Below, piece by piece: positions 28,127 to 38,687 of a DNA stretch of 64,000 nt. The translations under genes were made by a program, and so were the position numbers. Each line of letters starts with the position of its first letter. Position 1 is the stretch's first letter. The notes under the pieces were generated by a model. It made no database searches. It saw nothing but the letters and a program-made list of their open reading frames with translations, and was not told the DNA's origin. Location: contig NZ_JAVIWI010000001.1 in the NCBI RefSeq assembly GCF_034314085.1, positions 2,170,001 through 2,234,000 on the forward strand, written 5' to 3'. This DNA comes from Undibacterium sp. 5I1 (GTDB taxonomy: Bacteria > Pseudomonadota > Gammaproteobacteria > Burkholderiales > Burkholderiaceae_D).

Positions 28127-29138
28127 GTTGTTTCTCCGAAATCAGTTGAATTATATTTGCGACAAAAGCAGCATCGAGTTGCGCATCGACTGGCACTACC
28201 CAGAGTCGGGCATCTTGTTGCAATGCAGGGATTTGCCGACATTTTACTGCATCCTTTTCTGTCATCAGGATGATGTCGGCATCTATCTTCGCAAAACTTG
28301 TCGTAGTGAACGGGTGGTGATCAGGCAAAGCCAGCGTCGCGCATTCCACGCCAGCGGTTTGCAGCATGCTAAAAAAACGCTGTGGATTGCCAATACCTGC
28401 AGCGGCGGTGATTTTCAGCTTGCTGGCGCTGAGGGCAAGCAAGCTTTGTTGATGCTCGATGTTTCCAAGCTGATAAATTTGTTCTGGCACTAAGCGCATG
28501 CGGACAAAGGATTGGCCGATGCCGGACGGTGTGAATTCTGGCGGTGCATTTAATACCGTCACATCACGACGTCTGTGCACCGGCTCTCGCAGAGGTCCAG
28601 CAGGCAACATCCAGCCATTACCAGCACCACGTTGATCAAACAACACAATTTCAACATCTCTGGCGAGGGCGTAATGCTGTAAGCCATCGTCAGAAATGAT
28701 TACATCTGTTGCCGGATGCAATGCCAGCAGCGTCTGCGCAGCCAACACACGCTGCCGTCCGACTACCACTGGGGATTGCGTACGCAGGTGGATCAGCAAA
28801 GGCTCATCACCAACAATGTGCGCTAAGGAATCTGCCTTCACCTCGGTAATGCTGTCCGCTTGTGCGCCATAACCTCTGGAAATCACGCCCGGCGTCCAAC
28901 CAGCCGCTTTTAATTGTTGCACTAAAAAAATGACCAGTGGCGTTTTACCGGTACCACCGACAAAAATATTACCAACCACGACGACCGGCACTGCTAGACG
29001 TGTTTGCGGTTTGTAGCCCATCATGATCAGACCAAAACGAAAACTCACCAGCATCTGGAACAATTTAGCCATCGGCCATAGCAAACAGGCGAGTAAACCA
29101 CGCCGCTGCCAGGCGCGCATCAAAACGGCTTCGAGCAT
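28107..29138 (-). CDS. lpxK: Tetraacyldisaccharide 4'-kinase (lipid A)
   Basis: Phosphorylates the lipid A disaccharide at the 4' position at the inner-membrane face. An N-terminal membrane-associated helix ([14 protein letters not shown] then a hydrophobic segment) precedes the P-loop [29 protein letters not shown] and IISDDGLQH are family motifs. The frame runs up to 29258, but ATG 29138 matches the family start and gives 343 residues; the longer N-terminus has no homology I recognise. Confidence 0.92.
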   Translation of the reverse strand: MLEAVLMRAWQRRGLLACLLWPMAKLFQMLVSFRFGLIMMGYKPQTRLAVPVVVVGNIFVGGTGKTPLVIFLVQQLKAAGWTPGVISRGYGAQADSITEVKADSLAHIVGDEPLLIHLRTQSPVVVGRQRVLAAQTLLALHPATDVIISDDGLQHYALARDVEIVLFDQRGAGNGWMLPAGPLREPVHRRRDVTVLNAPPEFTPSGIGQSFVRMRLVPEQIYQLGNIEHQQSLLALSASKLKITAAAGIGNPQRFFSMLQTAGVECATLALPDHHPFTTTSFAKIDADIILMTEKDAVKCRQIPALQQDARLWVVPVDAQLDAAFVANIIQLISEKQHGRTLA

Positions 29139-29354
29139 TGAACGCAAGGAAAGTACTCCAGAGAAATAAGCAATCAGGTTAAAGCAAGAATGTATAGAAA
29201 CATACTCCTTACCAGTACCAGCATCACGAAGGGGATTGTCCAAGTACCGTTTGGACAAATGAGCATCTAACTAAGATACTCCACCATTTCTCATATCAAT
29301 ACACAGCTAGCAATAATATATTGAGCCTGATGACGCTGATTGACTACTTCGTGA

Positions 29355-29804
29355 TTATTTGGACTTAGCAGACGCCTGTGCGGCAAAGGTCACTTTCGCC
29401 AAACCAGCGATCCTCGCAGCCTCTAATACGTCCACCACTGATTGATGGGTAGTAGCCCGGTCAGCATTAATGATGATTACTGGATCAACTTTGGTACCCG
29501 TTTTACCTGCATCCATCGCCGTGACTACTTGTTTTAAATCTTCTGCCAATGTCGCCGTATCTAAAAACGACACTGGCTGATTATTGATTTTGTAGCGACC
29601 TTGGGCATCAATCCCGATATCGATCTGATTCGGCTTGTCTTGCGCTTTTTCTGCATCTGCCGTCGGCAAGGTGATTTGCAATTCTGTAAAACGGCTATAT
29701 GTCGTCGTGACCATCAAAAAAATCAAAATTACCAGCAACACGTCGATGAAAGGGATCAAATTGATTTCGGGGTCTTCTCGCCCCTGACCTTTGCGGAAAT
29801 TCAT
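29355..29804 (-). CDS. exbD: ExbD/TolR biopolymer transport protein
   Basis: Part of the proton-driven motor that energises TonB. Short cytoplasmic N-terminus (MNFRKGQGREDPEINLIP), one membrane span FIDVLLVILIFLMV with the essential Asp, then a periplasmic domain to residue 149. It overlaps exbB by one base (TAATG). No tonB gene is adjacent. Confidence 0.93.
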   Translation of the reverse strand: MNFRKGQGREDPEINLIPFIDVLLVILIFLMVTTTYSRFTELQITLPTADAEKAQDKPNQIDIGIDAQGRYKINNQPVSFLDTATLAEDLKQVVTAMDAGKTGTKVDPVIIINADRATTHQSVVDVLEAARIAGLAKVTFAAQASAKSK

Positions 29805-30409
29805 TATTTTCTCGCGCTGTGTACGGTATCAACAAATTTCACCGCCTGCTGCTCCATATCGACCACCAAGCTATCGACCAGTGCGCGGAAATGACGATAA
29901 AAAATCAAGGCGGGCATCGCAATCATCAGGCCAAAACCGGTGTTGTACAAAGCCACAGAAATACCATGAGCTAATTGCGCTGGATTGGCGCCGGAGGCAT
30001 TTTGCGAGCCAAAAATCTCGATCATACCGACCACCGTGCCGAACAAGCCCATTAACGGCGCCAACGATGCGATCGTGCCCAGCGTCGTCAAAAAGCGTTC
30101 TAATTCATGCGCTACGCCACGACCAGCTTCTTCAATGGACTCTTTCATGACTTCACGGGGCGCGTTGACATTACGCAAACCAGCCGCCAGCACTTTTCCC
30201 AATGGAGAGTTATTGGACAATTGATCAATCACCTCCTGCTTGATTTTGCCAGCGTGATACACGCGGATCACTTCATCCAGCAAGGTGCGCGGCAAAATAC
30301 GCTGACGGCGCAGGGACAAAGTACGTTCGATAATTAATGCCAGCGCGATAATCGACGCGACTAACAAAAGGTAAATAGGCCAGCCAGCCGCTTGAATAAT
30401 GGCAAACAA
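29804..30409 (-). CDS. exbB: ExbB/MotA/TolQ proton channel protein
   Basis: 201-residue inner-membrane protein with three hydrophobic segments (about 10-28, 105-130, 150-175). The family motif LATIASLAPLMGLFGTVVGMIE (here split by a Leu/Ala-rich start) and the final span GLMIAMPALIFYRHFRALVD are clear. The start is TTG 30409 with AAGGAG eight bases upstream. First gene of the exbB-exbD-lpxK-Trm112-kdsB operon. Confidence 0.94.
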   Translation of the reverse strand: MFAIIQAAGWPIYLLLVASIIALALIIERTLSLRRQRILPRTLLDEVIRVYHAGKIKQEVIDQLSNNSPLGKVLAAGLRNVNAPREVMKESIEEAGRGVAHELERFLTTLGTIASLAPLMGLFGTVVGMIEIFGSQNASGANPAQLAHGISVALYNTGFGLMIAMPALIFYRHFRALVDSLVVDMEQQAVKFVDTVHSARK

Positions 30410-31470
30410 AAGTGACTCCTTAGTCCTGGATTTGTAATGTGTGGAGGGAAAGCATCTAACCCCGCAATGTAGCGCGTTGTCTGCTTGCGAGCAAGTATCG
30501 TTGGCGAAAATCTTAAATTATCTTTTAGACAATCCGATAGTGTCGTCCGGTCGTGAAGTTAAGATAGTTTTGCACAAATTCTGTGTGCAAGATTGTGGAT
30601 AACTCTGGGGTAGCTTGTTAAGCTTTTGATTTTAATCAGTTTTATCTTGCTGCTACAGAATTAAGCAGCGGCTTATCCGCAATTTTGATGGCGTAAGCAA
30701 TCTCAAAACGAGATAAGTTCTGCACAGTTAATGTGGATAACATTGTGAACAAGGCAAGCAGATAACCCTAAGTGGCTGATTTATAAGCTAATTAACTTGC
30801 TGCTTAATTAACGGGCAAATTGATGTTTTTGTGGGTAAACCACTTACTTACGCCCGGTTATCGTTCGTAAGCCGCAAATTCACAGATCGTACCCAGGTTC
30901 TGCACATATTTTGTGGATAAGACTGTGAAGAAGCTTTGTGAATAACGCCAAGTCCATGATTTTTATAGCGATATAGAACATGCCTTTAAATTGAGCAAAC
31001 AGGATAATATGACCCTTTTTGCTTAAGTTTTAAGCGCAACTGGATTTCGACATCTACTTATTCACAGGTAGCGACTATTTCTGCACACATTTTGTGGATA
31101 AGATTGTGCACAAACCCGGTGATTGTCGCTAAGTCATTGTTTTCATTAAATATTAGCTTACTGCAAATAAAATAGGCAGCAGATCAAGCTAATTGATGTC
31201 CAATCAAATCGCCATACTATTTTTGTATAACAAGATATAAGTACCCGCTGATACTGTGGATAAGTTTGTGAACAAGATCAAGAAGCTTCGCTAAAGTCCT
31301 TGATTTATAAGGATTTTCTTTTTTTCACCGCAATTTACTAAGAATAATATTCTTTTTAAAATCAATGACTTAAGAAAGACTCGGGAAATATTTTTGACAT
31401 CATTAACACTTAATGACATTCTGATGACCAACCCTTCCCTCTGTGGACAGCTTTTGACTTGCTCAGCTTT
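30410..31470. other. Non-coding kilobase with a cluster of DnaA boxes in imperfect repeats
   Basis: Seven perfect matches to the DnaA box TTATNCACA lie here. On the plus strand read as TGTGNATAA: 30594-30602, 30732-30740, 30912-30920, 30937-30945, 31093-31101, 31255-31263; in the other direction TTATTCACA at 31058-31066; a one-mismatch box TTATCCGCA at 30673. Most are embedded in five imperfect repeats 138-181 bases apart that share TCTGCACA before the box, TTGTGaACAA after it and AAGTCnnTGATTT about 30 bases on. No ORF is supported. Candidate DnaA-titration, replication-control or origin-like locus. Confidence 0.7.
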
Positions 31471-32832
31471 ATGAATCCAGAATCCCGTACTGAAACTCCA
31501 ATATTGACGCCATCTGTAATCACAGTATCGGCGCTAAACCAAGCAGTTGCGCAATTATTAGAACGAAACATCCCACTGACGTGGGTTTCCGGCGAAATAT
31601 CTAATTTCACCCGCGCCACCTCTGGACATTGGTACTTCACGCTAAAAGACGCGCAGGCACAAGTGCGGGCAGTCATGTTCCGTGGCCGCTCGCAATACGC
31701 AGACTTTATGCCGCGCGAGGGCGATAAAGTTGAAGTCCGCGCATTGGTCGGTTTGTATGCCCCGCGCGGCGATTATCAAATAAATGTAGAAGCAATCCGT
31801 CGCGCCGGCGTGGGTAATTTGTACGAAGCTTTTTTGCAGTTAAAAGCACAACTGGCAAAAGAAGGTCTGTTTGATCCAGAGCATAAGCGCCCTATTCCGC
31901 ATTTTGTTAAAACGATAGGGATTGTCAGTAGTCCGCAAGCGGCGGCATTGCGCGATGTGTTGACCACGCTGCAACGACGCGCGCCGCATGTCAACGTCAT
32001 CCTTTACCCTACACCAGTACAAGGCGAAGGTGCGGCAAATAAAATTGCGCAAGCAATTGCTACCGCCTCGGCGCGTGAAGAATGTGATGTGCTGCTGGTC
32101 TGTCGCGGCGGCGGAAGTATTGAGGACTTATGGGCATTTAATGAAGAAATCGTGGCGCGCACAATCAGCCATTGCGCGATGCCTGTAATCAGCGGCGTGG
32201 GCCATGAAACTGACTTCACCATTGCCGATTTTGCCGCCGATGTACGTGCGGCTACTCCTACGGCAGCGGCTGAATTAGCGGCAGCACCGCGTGAAGACTG
32301 GCTGGAAACGCTGCTGCAATACCGCATCCATCTGCAAAGGGGAATGCAAAGACAACTGGCGAATCAAAACCAGAATGTCGATTGGCTGACACGGCGTTTA
32401 GTGAGTCCGATCAACGCCATCAAAGCGAAAAAATTAGCTCTCGAAAGTGCTGTGCAACGTCTCAAATTTGCCAGTGCAATCCCACGCCAGCAGGCCCATG
32501 CCAGTTGGCATCAATTACGAACCCGGCTTCAAGGCAATCGGCCAGACATGCAGGCATATCGGGCCAATTTGCAAGAATCACAACGCAGGTTGAGCACCAC
32601 TTTTAAGCATCAGACGGGTACTCAAAGAGTAGCGCTGGCGGGCTTAAAAGCGCAGCTAGAAATGCTCAATCCACAAAGAACACTGGAGCGCGGCTACGCT
32701 ATTTTGAGTGACCGTAAAGGCAAACTAATACGCTCTGGTAAGGACTTGCATCCGAATAGCCAGATTACAGTGCGATTGGCTGACGGGACGACTGAGATCA
32801 GCGTGAATGGCGTGCAACCAAGTCTGGATTAA
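31471..32832 (+). CDS. xseA: Exodeoxyribonuclease VII large subunit
   Basis: Large subunit of ExoVII. N-terminal OB fold ([27 protein letters not shown], then GHWYFTLKD), catalytic domain with [30 protein letters not shown] and [28 protein letters not shown], and a long coiled-coil C-terminus ending TLERGYAIL. 453 residues. ATG 31471 is taken; a TTG at 31459 is in frame. Neither has a strong ribosome-binding site. The small subunit xseB is not nearby. Confidence 0.96.
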   Translation: MNPESRTETPILTPSVITVSALNQAVAQLLERNIPLTWVSGEISNFTRATSGHWYFTLKDAQAQVRAVMFRGRSQYADFMPREGDKVEVRALVGLYAPRGDYQINVEAIRRAGVGNLYEAFLQLKAQLAKEGLFDPEHKRPIPHFVKTIGIVSSPQAAALRDVLTTLQRRAPHVNVILYPTPVQGEGAANKIAQAIATASAREECDVLLVCRGGGSIEDLWAFNEEIVARTISHCAMPVISGVGHETDFTIADFAADVRAATPTAAAELAAAPREDWLETLLQYRIHLQRGMQRQLANQNQNVDWLTRRLVSPINAIKAKKLALESAVQRLKFASAIPRQQAHASWHQLRTRLQGNRPDMQAYRANLQESQRRLSTTFKHQTGTQRVALAGLKAQLEMLNPQRTLERGYAILSDRKGKLIRSGKDLHPNSQITVRLADGTTEISVNGVQPSLD

Positions 32833-32837
32833 TTTTT

Positions 32838-33074
32838 AACCCAGATTTTCCATTGGAACAGCGACAAGTGTGCCTTTGGCGAACTGACTGGCTAGACGCG
32901 ACGACAACGCAAGCTGCATCTTGCTAGGAGGAGCGACAACGCCAGGCAGTTCGCCAAAGGTGCAATTGTCGCTTTAGCGCTGCCACTCAAATCGCGGTGG
33001 TGTTATCCCTCTGAAGACCGCACGCCATCTGCGTTTTTTGCGAAGTGGTAGCGGTCTAATGGAAAATCTGGGTT
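32838..33074. mobile_element. 237-bp element with perfect 17-bp terminal inverted repeats
   Basis: AACCCAGATTTTCCATT (32838-32854) is exactly mirrored by AATGGAAAATCTGGGTT (33058-33074), and similarity continues a few bases inward. Inside, a second inverted repeat of 26 bases with about three mismatches pairs 32861-32886 (GCGACAAGTGTGCCTTTGGC...) with 32947-32972. No ORF is present. It begins five bases after the xseA stop. It looks like a MITE or a nested repeat; I see no clear target duplication. Confidence 0.65.
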
Positions 33075-33118
33075 TAATTGAGCTGATTTATTTATACATC
33101 CCCAGCAAACCATATCGA

Positions 33119-33145
33119 CAAAAAAAGGGATGCCAGCGGCATCCC
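33119..33145 (-). terminator. Terminator for the DUF3455 gene
   Basis: GGGATGCC pairs with GGCATCCC over a three-base loop, with an A7 run on the plus strand, that is a T-run for the minus-strand transcript, about 100 bases past the gene. Confidence 0.75.
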
Positions 33146-33243
33146 CAAAGTACAGCGGCAAATGGATTTTTCAAATGCCGCCACTACATGATCGTCAAAG
33201 CGCACTTTATATCGCGACCATGATTGGTCGCAATATCTCTCGA

Positions 33244-33783
33244 TTACATCGCTTTGTAAAAGTAATAATCTGCTTGATACTTGACCAACTTTTTAGCGCC
33301 AACATTGGCAGCAGCACAGCTATCTGATGGCGCAATGCCACCCATCGTATTTAGACGTTGGATATAGCTGATATCAGTCATCGCACCATTACCCATAGAT
33401 GGATTAGCTTTAACCAATTGCAAAGGAATCGCATTGGCTGCGCCCGGGGTCACCGCCAATTGCTTACCAGTGACTTTGCTACCGTCATTGGCTTCCCAAG
33501 TCGGGCCAGCATAATATTTGCCCACCGCTTTACCGCTTTGATCTGACAACACGGCAGTCGGTCCAGCAAACACCCACTCATAAGCACCTGGCATCGCTGC
33601 TTTTACGCGGCATTCATACGTCAGATCGCCAGCACCAACCGCCATCATGACCAGTTTATTGCCTGCAGGTACAGCAACTGCGGCAGGCGCATCTGGTGCT
33701 TTCATCATAGAGCTCATAGAACTGCAAGCGGCCAAAGAGGAGATGAGTGCCGCGCCGGATAATAAGCGTAAAGAAGTTTTCAT
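33244..33783 (-). CDS. DUF3455-type lipoprotein
   Basis: 179-residue exported lipoprotein: signal peptide MKTSLRLLSGAALISS with lipobox LAAC (lipidated Cys about residue 20), then a Ser/Met/Ala/Pro-rich linker and a domain with LTYECRVK, YEWVFAGPTAVLSDQSGKAVGKYYAGPTWEANDGSKVTGK and the end ADYYFYKA that I associate with the DUF3455 family. Function unknown. Monocistronic with its own terminator. Confidence 0.8.
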   Translation of the reverse strand: MKTSLRLLSGAALISSLAACSSMSSMMKAPDAPAAVAVPAGNKLVMMAVGAGDLTYECRVKAAMPGAYEWVFAGPTAVLSDQSGKAVGKYYAGPTWEANDGSKVTGKQLAVTPGAANAIPLQLVKANPSMGNGAMTDISYIQRLNTMGGIAPSDSCAAANVGAKKLVKYQADYYFYKAM

Positions 33784-34131
33784 AACATTTTCCTAATGGT
33801 TTGTAGGCAAGATAGTAAATAAGGATACGTTTTCTGTTGATCTGCTCGTGATTTTGGCAGTCAGATAGAGATACGCAGCCAGATACCAATCGGTTTCAAA
33901 TTCTTACAAATTCTTTACATATACTTACAAATCAAGTTTTAATGTTCTCCTTGGCAATTTTTTACGCGCATTCTTTGATGCACTATTGGCTCCCTTATTG
34001 AACACTATATTGGGAACAATTTTCCCTCTCACCATCTGATTTATTAACAATAAAATAGGAAGATGCAAGCTTGACGCGAAGCTATTACAATGGGGGTTTT
34101 CCCCCGAACCACGAACAACAAAGGATGCAAA

Positions 34132-34710
34132 ATGGAACATACCCTACCGGCACTGCCCTATGCACTGGATGCACTCGCACCGCATATCTCTCAAGAGACT
34201 CTGGAATACCACTACGGTAAGCATCATCAGACGTATGTCACGAATTTAAATAATTTGATCAAAGGTACTGAATTTGAAAATGCTAGCCTGGAAGAAATCG
34301 TCAAAAAATCTTCTACTGGTATCTTCAATAATTCCGCTCAAATCTGGAACCACACTTTCTACTGGAACGGTCTGAAGCCAAACGGCGGCGGTGCTCCAAC
34401 CGGTGCCTTAGCTGATGCAATCAATGCGAAATGGGGCTCCTTTGATGCCTTCAAAGAAGCCTTCACTAAATCCTGTATCGGTAATTTTGGTTCTAGCTGG
34501 ACTTGGCTGGTCAAAAAAGCTGATGGCACATTAGATATCGTCAACACATCTAACGCGGCTACGCCATTGACTACGACAGACACACCATTAGTCACTTGTG
34601 ATCTGTGGGAACACGCTTATTACATCGACTACCGCAATGCACGTCCAAAATATCTGGAAGCATTCTGGGCTTTGGTGAACTGGGATTTTGCGGCGGCTAA
34701 TCTGGCTTAA
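34132..34710 (+). CDS. sodB: Superoxide dismutase (Fe type)
   Basis: Dismutates superoxide. [20 protein letters not shown] start and metal ligands His in [11 protein letters not shown], His in WNHTFYW, Asp/His in [25 protein letters not shown] is the Fe-type variant. 192 residues, the usual size. AAAGGATGCAAA precedes ATG 34132; the frame upstream to 34090 is not needed. Confidence 0.96.
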   Translation: MEHTLPALPYALDALAPHISQETLEYHYGKHHQTYVTNLNNLIKGTEFENASLEEIVKKSSTGIFNNSAQIWNHTFYWNGLKPNGGGAPTGALADAINAKWGSFDAFKEAFTKSCIGNFGSSWTWLVKKADGTLDIVNTSNAATPLTTTDTPLVTCDLWEHAYYIDYRNARPKYLEAFWALVNWDFAAANLA

Positions 34711-34794
34711 AAAGCTAGCGTCAGTTTTCTGAGAAATGCATTGCTAATTAATCCAGCAATGTAGGAAATTCAGCTTAACTCTCGGCTCCAAAAC

Positions 34795-34830
34795 AAATGG
34801 CTACTCGCTTCGGCGGGTAGCCATTTTTTT
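34795..34830 (+). terminator. Terminator after sodB
   Basis: ATGGCTACTCGC pairs with GCGGGTAGCCAT over TTCG, followed by T7. Strong stem with a stable tetraloop. Confidence 0.9.
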
Positions 34831-35260
34831 CATCTCTACTCGGCGTAACGATGAGTATAAAGATGTTATTTTTGCATCAATTCTACTCCATCCAAACTGT
34901 TGCACTTCGGCAAATTACATTTGTCCAAATATATTTTGCTATAATCGTTTTCCATTAACGTAGCAAAAGGTTAAAAAGACCTATCTACTTTCTTAAATAA
35001 AATACAACTCTTCTTGGAATAACAATACTTTACGCCGCCACTGCAGGACTGCATCAGCACCCAATATTGATCTGCGCAACCTGGCAACACACGGCAAATG
35101 ACGTTGATCTTGCTCTACGCCGCTAACGATCAACACCGCTGCGTCTCTTCTATTGATGACGCGTCACGAATAACTAAGCACCAATCGCTGGCATTGCAGG
35201 TATTGCTTATGCATATCGTTTGCAAATCAACGACATCCTGCCTTTACACAAAGGATCGCT
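34831..35260. other. 430-bp intergenic region before the MscS gene
   Basis: No supported gene. A frame of about 59 codons from ATG 35099 runs into the channel start but lacks a ribosome-binding site. The AT-rich stretch 34915-35010 could hold the promoter of the channel-trehalose group. No riboswitch is recognisable. Confidence 0.4.
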
Positions 35261-36363
35261 ATGTTTTCATTTGAATATACATCTTATGATTTGACGCTCG
35301 CTGTCACTGTATTTTTGCTCACGTTGGTCGCCCTGCTGCTACTTAAAGCGTTTGCAACACACCAGCTTAAACGCTTAAAACTGAAAGAGCGATTACATTT
35401 TTTAGGCTATGTCGAACACATAGTAAAAGCGACCCGCTTACCGTTTTTAATCGGAATCTCCTTACTTGCAGGTATCAGTCAGCTCGATTTTCCGACCCGC
35501 ATTGATCGCGGTTTGCATTTCGCCTGGATCATCATTCTTGTCACCCAAATTGCCTTATGGGGAACACGCATCATTAGTCTGATTGCCGATAACGCATTTT
35601 TACGACAAAGAGAAAACAATCCCGATGGCGCCACCCATTTAGTCTTGGCAGGAATGGTCGGTCGGATCATCTTGTGGATGATCGCCACCTTAATTATCTT
35701 GGACAATCTTGGATTCAACGTGTCCACTTTAGTCGCCAGTCTCGGTATAGGCGGTATTGCCGTGGCTCTGGCAGTCCAGAATATTCTGGGCGACATCTTT
35801 TCTTCTGTTTCTATTGCGCTCGACAAACCGTTTGTGATCGGCGACTTTATTGTGGTCGATAGCTACATGGGAACGGTCGAATATGTAGGCATGAAAACGA
35901 CACGCTTGCGCAGCCTGAGCGGCGAACAAATTATTTTCTCGAACACCGAGTTACTAAAAAACAGAATTCGTAATTACAAGCGCATGCAAGAACGACGCGT
36001 CGTATTTAAATTTGGGATTGCTTACGAAACCCCACTGGAGCAGATAGAACGAATTCCAGAAATCGCAAAAAAATCGTCACGGGTCATCAGTTCAATATCC
36101 GGTTTGACCGCGCGCACTTCAAATCTTACGCAGACGGAGCACTGCAATTTGAGGTGGTGTATTACGTGCTCGATCCAGACTACAACGCCTATATGGATAT
36201 TCAGCAAGCCATCAATCTGGCGCTGTTGAAACAGTTCCGCTCTCTCGGTGTCAGTTTTGCCTACCCAACCAGGACATTGCATGTCGTATCACCCGGTATG
36301 AATCACGGCCCGAATCGCGACATGAACCTCGGCGTTTTAAATCCAATTCCTTCTACGGTATAG
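35261..36363 (+). pseudogene. MscS-family mechanosensitive channel, interrupted by a frameshift at an A7 tract
   Basis: Small MscS-like channel. Four hydrophobic segments, then VSTLVASLGIGGIAVALAVQNILGDIFSSVSIALDKPF and GDFIVVDSYMGTVEYVGMKTTRLRSL, the pore helix and beta domain. The frame leaves homology after PEIAKK at A7 (36067-36073). One base back, it continues as RKKIVTGHQFNIRFDRAHFK, VVYYVLDPDYNAYMDIQQAI and PTRTLHV to TAG 36361-36363. The zero frame reads GCA AAA AAA, so A AAA AAA is a classical -1 slippery heptamer that would restore the frame. It may be a sequencing error, a mutation, or real slippage. The otsA gene follows 48 bases on. Confidence 0.8.
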
Positions 36364-36411
36364 AAAACCCTATAGAAAATTCTACATAAAGATCGACATA
36401 AAGGTCATTTG

Positions 36412-38679
36412 ATGAAATTACGTTCACTAAAACTATCTTTTCGCTTCGTCGTTCCGCTGGCATTGGTGCTGGCGATGTTTGCCTATATTGTCGTTCCATT
36501 GATGGATGATTTGACCGTACGTTGGTTTGTCCGTGATCTAGAAATTCGCTCGCAATCATTAGCCAATGCTTTACAAGATCCTTTACTCGAATACGTACCG
36601 GCAGGCGCTAAAAAACGGATCGATCAATTGTTTGATCGTGCCATTGAAGATGAACGTTTATATGCACTGGGCTTCTGCGATGACAATGGCAAATTGCTAT
36701 ACAAGACCAGAACTTATCCAGACTCTATCGGATGCAGAGATGGGCTAAAGTCGCAAGGTCCGAATCGCTCACTCTTGCGCTTACCGCAAGGGACGGTACA
36801 CATCTCTGAGCGCGAATTAATGCAAGACGGTACCTTACTTGGCAAGCTCATCTTAGTACACGATATGAGCTTTATTGAGCGACGCAGCGCAGATACAAAA
36901 AAATACGCCATCATTATTTTTGTCTTGTTAGCGATTGTGATTTCATTCATCACCGTACTGGTTGCACACATCAGTTTTTTGGGTTGGATGAACAGTGTCA
37001 AAAGTATTTTGCGCGGTGAATTGCTACCAAAAACAGAGTCAAGCATAAAAGAAAAAACACCGTCAGAAATGCAACCCCTGATGGGCGACCTGCAATCCTT
37101 ACTACATGAATATCGCCAGGAGCGTCGCGGGCAAGAATCGCCTTCTCAATTATGGACACCAGACAAACTGAAGTCGCTACTACAAGTTGATTTGGCGGGC
37201 GATCAGGTACTAGTGGTGTCTAACCGAGAACCATATATCCATACAGAAACACCCAACGGCATCGTCGTTAAACGTCCGGCCAGTGGTCTGGTAACTGCGG
37301 TAGAGGCGGTAATGCGAGCCTGCTCGGGTACCTGGATTGCGCATGGTAGCGGATCTGGTGACAGGCAAACAGTTGATAGTAAAGATCATGTCAAAGTGCC
37401 GCCCAAAAACCCTAGCTACACCTTGCGGCGCGTCTGGTTAACGGAGCAGGAAGAAAAAGGATACTACTACGGCTTTTCAAACGAAGGTTTATGGCCGCTA
37501 TGCCACATCGCACACGTGCGACCGGTGTTTCGCTCTTCTGATTGGGATCAGTATGTTGCAGTCAATCAGCGCTTTGCGGATGCAGTCATTCAGGAGGTCA
37601 GCAGGGACGACCCTGTTGTGCTGGTACAAGATTATCACCTCGCCTTATTGCCACGTATGGTGCGAGATGTTCTTCCCAAAGCGACCATTATTACCTTCTG
37701 GCATATACCTTGGCCCAACTCCGAATCGTTCGGCATTTGCCCATGGCGTGAAGAAATCCTTGACGGATTATTGGGCAGTACGATTCTGGGATTTCATACC
37801 CCCTTCCATCGCAAAAATTTTCTGGAAACCGTCGATCGATATTTAGAAACACGAATAGAAACCGAAGCCTCTACCATCACATGCCGGGGCGAACTCACAC
37901 AAGTTGAGAACTATCCGATTTCGATTGCATGGCCAGAAGACGATACCGCCGATATTCTGACAGTCGAGGAATCTCGTGCTGAAATCAGAAAACGACTATC
38001 GTTAGCACCCGATCAGTTACTCGGCATCGGCGTTGACCGGCTCGACTATACCAAGGGTATTGTTGAACGCTTTGCAGCGGTAGAAAAAATGCTGGAAATG
38101 CATCCGGACCTCGTGGGCAAATTTACCTTCTTACAGATCGCGGCACCAAGCCGGTCTTCATTGGAGGAATACCAAAATTTTGAAACGAGGGTAAGAGCCT
38201 TGATGGATAAGATTAATCAACGGTTTTCTAGCGCTGATTACACACCGATTATCCTTAAAGCGGAGCATCACGAGCAGGACGAACTAACCACATATTACCG
38301 GGCTGCCGATGTCTGCATGGTCACGAGTTTGCATGATGGTATGAACCTCGTCGCCAAGGAGTTTGTCGCTGCCAGAATGGATGAGCAAGGTGTATTGATA
38401 CTCAGCCAGTTTACCGGTGCCGCCCGAGAACTACATGAAGCTCTGATCATCAACCCATATCATATTGAGCAAGGCGCAGATGCACTCTACCGGGCGTTAC
38501 GTATGCCACAAATTGAGCAGAGAGAGCGGATGCGCAGTATGCGTGCAATGGTCAAAGATTTTAATGTCTATCGCTGGGCGGGTCACATGCTGCTGGACGC
38601 CGCCCGCCTGCGTCAGCGCGAACGGGTAATGTCTAAAATTCACTCACATAGCCGCGCATCATTGCGCCGCGTTCAGTAA
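36412..38679 (+). CDS. otsA: Membrane-tethered trehalose-6-phosphate synthase (GT20)
   Basis: Makes trehalose-6-phosphate from a nucleotide-sugar and glucose-6-phosphate. The catalytic GT20 domain begins near residue 255: [59 protein letters not shown] and [14 protein letters not shown]. Unusually, some 250 residues precede it: a membrane span (about 10-32), an extracytoplasmic segment of about 130 residues, a second span (about 165-190) and a linker, the architecture of a sensor. ATG 36412 follows AAAGGTCATTTG. The substrate donor (UDP- or GDP-glucose) is not predictable. otsB follows after eight bases. Confidence 0.92.
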   Translation: MKLRSLKLSFRFVVPLALVLAMFAYIVVPLMDDLTVRWFVRDLEIRSQSLANALQDPLLEYVPAGAKKRIDQLFDRAIEDERLYALGFCDDNGKLLYKTRTYPDSIGCRDGLKSQGPNRSLLRLPQGTVHISERELMQDGTLLGKLILVHDMSFIERRSADTKKYAIIIFVLLAIVISFITVLVAHISFLGWMNSVKSILRGELLPKTESSIKEKTPSEMQPLMGDLQSLLHEYRQERRGQESPSQLWTPDKLKSLLQVDLAGDQVLVVSNREPYIHTETPNGIVVKRPASGLVTAVEAVMRACSGTWIAHGSGSGDRQTVDSKDHVKVPPKNPSYTLRRVWLTEQEEKGYYYGFSNEGLWPLCHIAHVRPVFRSSDWDQYVAVNQRFADAVIQEVSRDDPVVLVQDYHLALLPRMVRDVLPKATIITFWHIPWPNSESFGICPWREEILDGLLGSTILGFHTPFHRKNFLETVDRYLETRIETEASTITCRGELTQVENYPISIAWPEDDTADILTVEESRAEIRKRLSLAPDQLLGIGVDRLDYTKGIVERFAAVEKMLEMHPDLVGKFTFLQIAAPSRSSLEEYQNFETRVRALMDKINQRFSSADYTPIILKAEHHEQDELTTYYRAADVCMVTSLHDGMNLVAKEFVAARMDEQGVLILSQFTGAARELHEALIINPYHIEQGADALYRALRMPQIEQRERMRSMRAMVKDFNVYRWAGHMLLDAARLRQRERVMSKIHSHSRASLRRVQ

Positions 38680-38687
38680 AGGGAATA

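Noticed and set aside
30410..31470. Calling this the main oriC outright
   Set aside because: No dnaA, dnaN, gyrB, rpmH or parAB nearby, and skew cannot be judged from one window; kept only as a DnaA-box cluster.
35099..35278. 59-codon ORF before the MscS gene
   Set aside because: No ribosome-binding site, overlaps the channel start, and the composition is not protein-like.
36409..36411. TTG as start of otsA
   Set aside because: An ATG follows directly at 36412 with the same spacing to AAAGG, so it is the simpler choice.
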